DNA of 5,631 bases, taken from Caenibius sp964466155 (GTDB taxonomy: Bacteria; Pseudomonadota; Alphaproteobacteria; Sphingomonadales; Sphingomonadaceae). The notes under the pieces are model-generated. The model saw only the letters and a list, made by a program, of their open reading frames with translations, did not search any database and was not told the DNA's origin. The stretch lies in assembly GCA_964466155.1 (NCBI GenBank), contig CAYXMY010000146.1:1-5631 (forward strand). The letters run 5' to 3'. Shown in pieces: positions 1-4,132 of this stretch. The position numbers and the translations under genes are program-made. The stretch's first letter is position 1. Every line of letters starts with the position of its first letter.

Positions 1-67
1 CGCGTTCGAGCACGATCTTGTCGCCATATTCGACCCAGACGTTCCTGAGGGAGCGCATCGTGCTCAT
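1..67 (-). CDS. ABC transporter ATP-binding protein, N-terminal fragment (runs off left edge)
   Basis: Only the first 22 codons are visible, reading MSTMRSLRNVWVEYGDKIVL and then E-R. This fits the first beta strands of an ABC ATPase: an L-R-N-V-W-V strand followed by the Y-G-D turn, where Tyr14 would be the A-loop aromatic that stacks on the adenine of ATP. Walker A and all later motifs lie outside the window. The ATG at 65-67 overlaps the permease stop TGA at 64-66 in the classic ATGA arrangement. A strong GGAGGT ribosome binding site sits five bases upstream, inside the permease gene. A second in-frame ATG at 56-58 is less likely because the first has the well-placed ribosome site. By position it should energise the adjacent permease. 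The ATPase assignment is inference from a short N-terminus plus context. Confidence 0.8.
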   Translation of the reverse strand, partial: MSTMRSLRNVWVEYGDKIVLER

Positions 68-879
68 CGCGCACCTCCATGTGCCCAGGGAAAGCCCTTG
101 CGGCTGATGGTGTGGAGAAGGAAATCGGCAGCGATGGCGAGAAGCGAAATCCATGCCACGTAAGGCAGGATGATATCCATCGCGAGATAACGCCGGACGA
201 GGAAGATGCGGTAGCCAAGCCCGATATCGGAAGCGACCGCTTCGGCCGCAATCAGGAACACCCACGCCGGACCCATCGAGAACCGCAGGCTTTCGATCAG
301 CTTGGGCATGAGCTGCGGCAGGGCGACGCGGGTGGCGACCAGCCAGCTATTCGCCCCGAGCGTCTGCGCCTTGAGGAACTGTTCGTTCGGCAGGCCCGCC
401 ACATAGGCGGCGAGATCGCGGGTCATGTACGGGGCGATGCCGATGGCAATCAAAGCGATCTTCGACGCTTCGCCCAGCCCCATGACGATGAACAGGATCG
501 GCAGCACGGCAATCGGCGGGATTACCGCAATCACCATGACAATCGGCCCCAGCGTAGCCCGAACCATCGGGATCACGCCAAGCAGCAGGCCAAGGACGAG
601 CGATCCCACGGTGGCTATGGCCAGCCCGATACCCAGGCGGTAGAGGCTGGCCATTGTGTCCGCCACGAGCGTGATATTGCCCGTCATCGGATCGCGTTGA
701 GTAGCGAAACGCAGGATCGCGTCCCCCATTGCGGCAAAGGTGGGCAGCACCTTGTCGGAAGGGTTCAGGGCATGGCGCGCTTCCGACGCGATCATGTAGA
801 TCAGGACAAGGATCAAAATCGGCACCAGACCGACGATCAGACGCCCGCCACGGCCCGGTTTGATATTTATCAGGCGCAC
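64..879 (-). CDS. ABC transporter permease (nitrate/sulfonate/urea-type, BPD_transp_1 family)
   Basis: This is a 271-residue inner-membrane permease, a usual length for the SsuC/TauC/NrtB-like group. Hydrophobic segments occur at about residues 13-33, 78-103, 111-137, 138-150, 200-216 and 235-257. The cytoplasmic EAA loop that docks the ATPase is visible at about 166-191, with A171, Q172, G175 and L187-P188 in the expected spacing (ALKAQTLG-like motif, then a conserved LP). The GTG start at 877-879 is chosen because AAGGGG lies seven bases upstream and an in-frame stop (TAG, 898-900) precedes it; the next ATG would remove the first membrane segment. The gene begins 48 bases after the porin stop and overlaps the ATPase start. 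By context it forms the channel for the solute delivered by the binding protein at 1814-2962. The substrate is not evident from the permease itself. Confidence 0.92.
   Translation of the reverse strand: MRLINIKPGRGGRLIVGLVPILILVLIYMIASEARHALNPSDKVLPTFAAMGDAILRFATQRDPMTGNITLVADTMASLYRLGIGLAIATVGSLVLGLLLGVIPMVRATLGPIVMVIAVIPPIAVLPILFIVMGLGEASKIALIAIGIAPYMTRDLAAYVAGLPNEQFLKAQTLGANSWLVATRVALPQLMPKLIESLRFSMGPAWVFLIAAEAVASDIGLGYRIFLVRRYLAMDIILPYVAWISLLAIAADFLLHTISRKGFPWAHGGAR
73..78 (-). promoter_or_regulatory. Ribosome binding site of the ATPase gene
   Basis: On the minus strand this reads GGAGGT, a near-perfect Shine-Dalgarno sequence five bases before the ATG at 67. It lies within the last codons of the permease gene. 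Together with the four-base stop/start overlap it supports translational coupling of permease and ATPase. Confidence 0.8.
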
Positions 880-886
880 TGCGCGG

Positions 887-892
887 CCCCTT
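887..892 (-). promoter_or_regulatory. Ribosome binding site of the permease gene
   Basis: AAGGGG on the minus strand, seven bases before the GTG at 879. It decides the non-ATG start of the permease. It lies in the 48-base gap after the porin gene, which shows no terminator-like hairpin, so porin and permease are probably co-transcribed. Confidence 0.75.
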
Positions 893-927
893 CTTCGCTA
901 CCAAAGTCAACTAAGCGGAAGCGCCCG

Positions 928-1692
928 TCAGAATGACGCCGTCAGCGAAACCACCGCCGCACCGTCGACAATGCTGCTGCCGCGCTTGCCGCCGGGCACC
1001 GAATAGAAAGCATCGGCGGCCGCCCCGCCCATGTCGGTATCGACATAGGAAACGTTGAAAGTGAGGTTCTTCCACGCGACATCGGCGCCGACGCTGTAGT
1101 CGAGATAATGGCCGTCCGGCCCGGCCAGCGCGCTATCGCCATTGGTGTAACCGAGGTGCGCCTTCAGCGTGACCGGCGTATCCTTGATCGGCATAGCGAG
1201 ATCGCCATAGACATAGATGTTGTCGGCATCGCCGATGGACTTGCGCTTGGGCGCGTAATAGGCGCCGAGCTTGGCCTTTACCGGGCCGATCGGATGCGAG
1301 ACCGAAGCATAGATTTCGGGATATTGATGCCCGCTCGTACCCGGGAAGAAATACCAGACCAGGCCGCCGTCGAGCGTGGTCTTGTCGATGGTCTTGGAAT
1401 AACCGACGATGGCATCGAGTTCCATGTTGGAACCGCCGAAGCTGCCGAAACCGCTCAGGTTCGAAGCCCATGTGCTGACATAGAAGCCCGAACTGTGCGC
1501 AATCGTGATGCCGCCCTGAACGGCGATATCCTCATCGGTCATCGAGACCCCGCGCAGGCGGTACTGGCTGGTCAGGCCGACCGAGCCGCTGACCGTGATA
1601 TCGCTGGCCGGAGCCGCACCGTCTTCCGCATAAGCGGCAACAGGTGTCAGGCCGATGGCCAACAGCGGCAGAAGAAAGAATGTTCGCTTCAT
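928..1692 (-). CDS. TorF-family putative outer-membrane porin
   Basis: This encodes a 254-residue outer-membrane beta-barrel protein. Residues 1-22 form a clear Sec signal peptide (MKRTFF, hydrophobic core, A-Y-A cleavage site before E23-D24). The mature start reads ITVSGSVGLTSQYRLRGVS, then a TDED/IQGG-type stretch and F70-Y-V-S-T-W-A-S-N, the hallmark of the proteobacterial TorF putative-porin family. Alternating polar and hydrophobic strands continue to a C-terminal Phe254, the signal recognised by the barrel assembly machinery. The reading frame is open to 1746, but the ATG at 1692 is preferred: AAGGGGG lies seven bases upstream and the signal peptide begins there. It sits between the binding protein and the permease of one ABC importer, suggesting that it admits the same solute. 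TorF proteins have no well-defined substrates, so that role is inference. Confidence 0.88.
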   Translation of the reverse strand: MKRTFFLLPLLAIGLTPVAAYAEDGAAPASDITVSGSVGLTSQYRLRGVSMTDEDIAVQGGITIAHSSGFYVSTWASNLSGFGSFGGSNMELDAIVGYSKTIDKTTLDGGLVWYFFPGTSGHQYPEIYASVSHPIGPVKAKLGAYYAPKRKSIGDADNIYVYGDLAMPIKDTPVTLKAHLGYTNGDSALAGPDGHYLDYSVGADVAWKNLTFNVSYVDTDMGGAAADAFYSVPGGKRGSSIVDGAAVVSLTASF

Positions 1693-1699
1693 AATACAA

Positions 1700-1706
1700 C
1701 CCCCTT
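1700..1706 (-). promoter_or_regulatory. Ribosome binding site of the porin gene
   Basis: AAGGGGG on the minus strand, seven bases before the ATG at 1692. It identifies the true porin start, 18 codons inside the longest open frame. Confidence 0.75.
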
Positions 1707-1722
1707 GCACAATCCTGAAAAC

Positions 1723-1737
1723 GCGCTTGCAAAGCGC
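1723..1737 (-). repeat. Short inverted repeat in the porin leader
   Basis: A perfect 6-bp inverted repeat, GCGCTT / AAGCGC, with a three-base centre. It lies about 17 bases upstream of the porin ribosome binding site, so it could form a small hairpin in the leader or be a protein site. A stem this short may also be chance in GC-rich DNA. Confidence 0.35.
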
Positions 1738-1770
1738 ATGCGTCACCTCACAGACACAACTCTCCCGGCG

Positions 1771-1786
1771 TCAGCCTTGGGGCTGA
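1771..1786 (-). repeat. Stem-loop 2 after the binding-protein gene
   Basis: A perfect 6-bp inverted repeat, TCAGCC / GGCTGA, with a four-base loop, 27 bases downstream of the TAA of the binding-protein gene. There is no T-run after it on the minus strand, so it is not a typical intrinsic terminator. It follows a second hairpin closely. The pair may protect the upstream mRNA from 3' decay. Confidence 0.5.
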
Positions 1787-1790
1787 TCGT

Positions 1791-1812
1791 CCGCGCTTCG
1801 CTTTCGGCGCGG
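1791..1812 (-). repeat. Stem-loop 1 after the binding-protein gene
   Basis: A perfect 6-bp GC-only inverted repeat, CCGCGC / GCGCGG, with a ten-base loop, starting one base after the TAA stop at 1814-1816. It has no following T-run. Its place between a binding-protein gene and the membrane genes is where importer operons often carry RNA-stabilising hairpins that raise binding-protein output. Confidence 0.5.
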
Positions 1813-1813
1813 G

Positions 1814-2962
1814 TTACAATTTTCCGTCGGCGGCCATCTGCATGAAGCTGGGGTCGAACCGCAGCTTGACATTGGCCTTGTCGCCCAGCGTCTTGCCGTT
1901 GGCGAAGCCGATCCCGATCGCGTCGACCGAAGTCGCCGCCGGGCCGAACAATCCCTTGGAATAGGAGAACTGGCGCACCCCATCCTCATGCTTGATGATG
2001 TCGGGGCCGGCGGCATAAGCCACCGCATCCGCGGGCTTGTAGTAGATGTAGGTGGTCTTGAGCTGGGCGCGGAAATTCTCCGGCGTAGTACCGGCCATCC
2101 GCGCCATGTCGTCAATCGCCTCGTTCGCCTTGGCGTCGCCCTTCGCCATGATCCCCATGACTTCGTACCAGGCGCCCACCAGCGCCTTGCCCAGATCGGG
2201 ATTGGCCTTGAGCGTGGCGGTGGAAACCGTCATCAGATCCTGAATCTCGTTCGGAATCTTCGAACTGTCGAACACCATGGTCGCGCCCGGCGTGGCCTTG
2301 ATTTGCGAAAGCTGCGGGTTCCAGGCCGCCACCGCCGTGACATTGGGCGAAGCGAACGCGCTGACGATATCCGCATCGGACGTGTTGACCGTCTTCACAT
2401 CGGACAGCTTCATGCCGTTGAGTTCCAGCGCCCGCGCCAGCAGGTAGTGCGACACCGAAAGCTCGACCAGATTGACTGTCCGCCCCTTGATATCGGCCAT
2501 CGACGCGCCGTTCTTCAGCACGATGCCGTCATTCCCGTTGGAATAATCGCCAAGAATGAGGACCGTGGTATCCTTGCCGCCCGCCGCCGGGATGGTCAGC
2601 GCGTCCATGTTGGTGGAACCGACCCCATCGAGCTTGCCCGCCGTATATTGATTGAGCGATTCAACGTAATCGTTCACCTGGATCAGGTTGATCTTGATCC
2701 CGTACTTATCGGCCCATTTCTTGAGGATGCCGCTCTTTTCCGCATAGGCCCACGGCATCCACCCGGCGTAGATCGACCAGCCGATGTTGAATTCCTTCTT
2801 GGCGGCTTCCGTCGGCGCGTGCGCCGCATCGCCCGCAGGCTGCGAAGAACCGCAGCCCCCCAGCATGGCAAGCGCGACCAGCGCCAGCCCGCCGCCCAGA
2901 AGATTACGCCGGGTCCTGCCACCCTTGCCGCCTGTGCCATCGACCGAAACATGAAATGTCAT
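1814..2962 (-). CDS. ABC transporter substrate-binding lipoprotein, urea-carboxylase-region type (urea/guanidine-like solute)
   Basis: This 382-residue protein is the periplasmic receptor of the importer. The N-terminus carries a twin arginine in T17-R-R-N-L-L, a hydrophobic stretch at about 20-33 and a lipobox L34-G-G-C37, so a lipid-anchored protein, possibly Tat-exported, is expected. The mature part starts FNIGWSIYAGWMPWAYAEKSG (residues 58 onward, roughly), continues with KKWADKYGIKI, NDYVESLNQYTAGKLDG, TNMDALTIPAAGG and GDYSNGNDGIVLK. From memory this pattern matches the NrtA/SsuA-like family annotated as the periplasmic binding protein of the urea carboxylase region (TIGR03427). Aromatic residues W62, Y65, W68 and W71 could line a cation-binding pocket. 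ATG 2962 follows AAGGGA at nine bases. The gene begins 93 bases after a LysR gene and is followed by porin, permease and ATPase. The exact ligand is unproven. Confidence 0.88.
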   Translation of the reverse strand: MTFHVSVDGTGGKGGRTRRNLLGGGLALVALAMLGGCGSSQPAGDAAHAPTEAAKKEFNIGWSIYAGWMPWAYAEKSGILKKWADKYGIKINLIQVNDYVESLNQYTAGKLDGVGSTNMDALTIPAAGGKDTTVLILGDYSNGNDGIVLKNGASMADIKGRTVNLVELSVSHYLLARALELNGMKLSDVKTVNTSDADIVSAFASPNVTAVAAWNPQLSQIKATPGATMVFDSSKIPNEIQDLMTVSTATLKANPDLGKALVGAWYEVMGIMAKGDAKANEAIDDMARMAGTTPENFRAQLKTTYIYYKPADAVAYAAGPDIIKHEDGVRQFSYSKGLFGPAATSVDAIGIGFANGKTLGDKANVKLRFDPSFMQMAADGKL

Positions 2963-2973
2963 CTTGAGCGTTC

Positions 2974-3010
2974 CCTTCGCCGTGATGCATTCGTGATGCG
3001 GGAGCGAAGG
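2974..3010 (-). promoter_or_regulatory. Leader hairpin covering the ribosome binding site of the binding-protein gene
   Basis: CCTTCGC at 2974-2980 and GCGAAGG at 3004-3010 form a perfect 7-bp inverted repeat with a 23-base loop. In the mRNA the downstream arm GCGAAGG contains most of the AAGGGA ribosome site (2972-2977), so folding would hide it. The loop carries the direct repeat at 2981-2999. A role in translational control is inferred only from this overlap. Confidence 0.45.
2981..2999. repeat. Direct repeat CGTGATGC x2, 11-bp period
   Basis: Two identical 8-bp copies, CGTGATGC at 2981-2988 and 2992-2999, are separated by ATT. The 11-bp period places both on the same face of the helix. 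They sit in the loop of the leader hairpin. This could be an operator or a slippage duplication. Confidence 0.5.
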
Positions 3011-3041
3011 TCATTCAGGGAGACATTGATTTTTTATAGAA

Positions 3042-3062
3042 GGCATAGATTTTGTCTATGCC
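3042..3062. promoter_or_regulatory. Probable LysR-type regulator binding box (T-N11-A palindrome)
   Basis: A perfect 8-bp inverted repeat, GGCATAGA / TCTATGCC, has a 5-base centre. Its core ATAGA-N5-TCTAT matches the LysR-family T-N11-A rule, with T3046 and A3058 as the defining bases. A further half-site ATAGA occurs at 3036-3040, nine bases from the first arm on the promoter side, as expected for an activation half-site. The box overlaps the last two codons and stop (3056-3058) of the LysR gene and lies 80-100 bases before the binding-protein start. It could also act as a weak hairpin at the end of the regulator mRNA, but no clean T-run follows it. Confidence 0.65.
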
Positions 3063-4078
3063 CTGGGCATGGCGCGCAAACGCCGCAGCACTTCATCCAT
3101 GAACAGTTGCGTCGCCGTGTCGCGCAAGGGGGCATCGCGCGCGATGAGATAGATATCGTAGGAGGGTTCGGCATCCTGGGGCAGCAATGGCCACAGCTTG
3201 CCCTGATCGACCGCTTCCTGCGCTGCTTTGACGGGCAGGAAACCGATCCCCACACCCAGCGTCACCAGCCGAATCGCTTCTTTGATGTCTTCCGCCCGCC
3301 CGTTGATCACCGTTCCCAGACGATAGCGCTGGCGCAGTCGTGTGATCGTTTCCAGTTCGTCCGCCCCGGTAAGGATGAACCCTTCCCCGCGCAATTCGCC
3401 CAGCCGCGTGATCCGGCGGCCGAACAGGGGATGCATTCGCGCGCAATAAAGCTGCTGCGATTCCACGAACATCGGCTCGTAAGTCAGCGCGCTGCTCACC
3501 CCGCTGTCATAGCCCACACCAAGTTCCGCCTCCCCGCGTTCGAGCACATCCAGCACTTCACGCCAGGGGGACACGCGCAATTCGATCTGGATCGCCGGGT
3601 GGCGGCGATGGAAGCTGGCAATCGCCTCGTCGAATTCGGGCGAGATCACCGATGAAATGAGCTGAATCCTGACCAGCCCTTCCACCTGCTTGATCGCTTG
3701 CGAAATCTGATGCGGCACCAGACGGGCCGATTCGAACATGTCTTCGCAGATCAGCAGCAACGCCCGCCCCGCGGTCGTCGTTTCCACCCCCGCCGCAGTG
3801 CGATGCAGCAATTGCGTGCCGATATGGTCTTCCAGCCGCTTCAGCGCCGCGCTGATGCTGGGTTGCTGCCGGTTCAACCGCCGCGCCGCCGCGCCGATTC
3901 CGCCCGCCTGAACGATTTCGACGAACAGCCGCAGCAGGTTCCAGTCCACCCGTGCCGCGAAATTGCGATCGATGCGGACATGTTTTTTGGCGGGGTCGTT
4001 GGTCGTCGTCATTCCGGCAGCCTGAGGAGAGGAGGCTGCATTGTAGACCGGAGCGGACGGCGAATCAGCCTTTTCCAT
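3056..4078 (-). CDS. LysR-type transcriptional regulator
   Basis: This encodes up to 340 residues. The winged helix-turn-helix spans about 44-105: V44-D-W-N-L-L-R-L-F-V-E, then A63-A-A-R-R-L-N-R-Q-Q-P-S-I-S-A-A-L-K-R-L-E (recognition helix) and L91-H-R-T with T101-T-A-G-R. The effector-binding domain covers about 133-330, with I-Q-I-E-L at 163-167, the G-E-A-E-L-G-V-G stretch at 182-189 and G275-V-G-I-G-F-L-P near the end. It probably controls the importer genes directly downstream on the same strand, through the palindrome at 3042-3062. The start is uncertain: the ATG at 4078 has no clear ribosome site and gives about 40 extra residues before the DNA-binding domain, while most family members begin within ten or so; ATG 4012 (Met23) is an alternative, also weak. 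The effector is unknown. Confidence 0.9.
   Translation of the reverse strand: MEKADSPSAPVYNAASSPQAAGMTTTNDPAKKHVRIDRNFAARVDWNLLRLFVEIVQAGGIGAAARRLNRQQPSISAALKRLEDHIGTQLLHRTAAGVETTTAGRALLLICEDMFESARLVPHQISQAIKQVEGLVRIQLISSVISPEFDEAIASFHRRHPAIQIELRVSPWREVLDVLERGEAELGVGYDSGVSSALTYEPMFVESQQLYCARMHPLFGRRITRLGELRGEGFILTGADELETITRLRQRYRLGTVINGRAEDIKEAIRLVTLGVGIGFLPVKAAQEAVDQGKLWPLLPQDAEPSYDIYLIARDAPLRDTATQLFMDEVLRRLRAMPRA
4017..4039 (-). repeat. Inverted repeat just before the alternative LysR start
   Basis: GCAGCCT at 4017-4023 and AGGCTGC at 4033-4039 form a perfect 7-bp stem with a nine-base loop. On the mRNA it ends four bases before the alternative ATG at 4012, and its loop side is pyrimidine-rich. 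It may be a leader structure if translation begins at 4012, or a chance feature of the coding sequence. Confidence 0.35.
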
Positions 4079-4108
4079 ATGTATTTGCCGAAAACGTGAT
4101 CGTTGCGG

Positions 4109-4132
4109 GAAAGAGCCGCCTTATTCGGCGGC
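4109..4132 (-). terminator. Terminator-like hairpin over the oxygenase stop codon
   Basis: GCCGCC (4115-4120) and GGCGGC (4127-4132) form a perfect 6-bp GC stem with a six-base loop that contains the oxygenase stop TAA (4121-4123). On the minus strand it is followed by TCTTTCCC, a weak T-rich tail. It could reduce read-through from the oxygenase into the LysR gene, which starts 42 bases after the stop. The tail is too poor for a strong intrinsic terminator. Confidence 0.4.

Larger units (their letters stand above)
2963..3055 (-). promoter_or_regulatory. Promoter and leader region of the importer operon
   Basis: The 93-base gap between the LysR stop and the binding-protein start has a strikingly AT-rich upstream half (about 3021-3059) compared with the GC-rich surroundings. 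It contains a TATAAA-like element at 3033-3038 on the minus strand, but no good -35 box at 17 bases; a TAGACA at 3053-3058 is only 14 bases away. That fits a weak, activator-dependent promoter, though the exact elements cannot be fixed by eye. The downstream half holds the leader hairpin and a direct repeat. Confidence 0.55.

Noticed and set aside
79..936. A 285-codon open frame on the plus strand
   Set aside because: It is antisense to the permease and of low-complexity composition (Arg, Asp, His, Gln), with no membrane segments or motifs.
1693..1746. Longer porin start at the ATG at 1746
   Set aside because: It would put 18 residues with charged and Cys residues ahead of a complete signal peptide, and the ATG at 1692 has a well-placed AAGGGGG.
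1108..1845. A 245-codon open frame on the plus strand opposite the porin
   Set aside because: It mirrors the porin codons, has no motif, and the porin on the other strand has a signal peptide, ribosome site and family signature.
2963..3055. Guanidine-I (ykkC) riboswitch upstream of the binding-protein gene
   Set aside because: The gap of 93 bases is short and the conserved ACGR-containing core was not recognisable. Only a simple hairpin is present. A covariance-model search would settle it.
3042..3062. Intrinsic terminator of the LysR gene
   Set aside because: The 8-bp stem is AT-rich and is followed by TTCTATAAAAAATC rather than a T-run. Its T-N11-A symmetry and position fit a regulator site better.
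1988..3655. A 555-codon open frame on the plus strand
   Set aside because: It lies antisense to the well-supported binding-protein and LysR genes, crosses their intergenic gap, and is rich in Arg, His and Asp, as expected for a shadow frame in GC-rich DNA. It has no recognisable domain.
4017..4039. LysR-type binding box inside the LysR gene
   Set aside because: The arms GCAGCCT/AGGCTGC give a T-N9-A spacing instead of T-N11-A and are GC-rich. Kept only as an inverted repeat.
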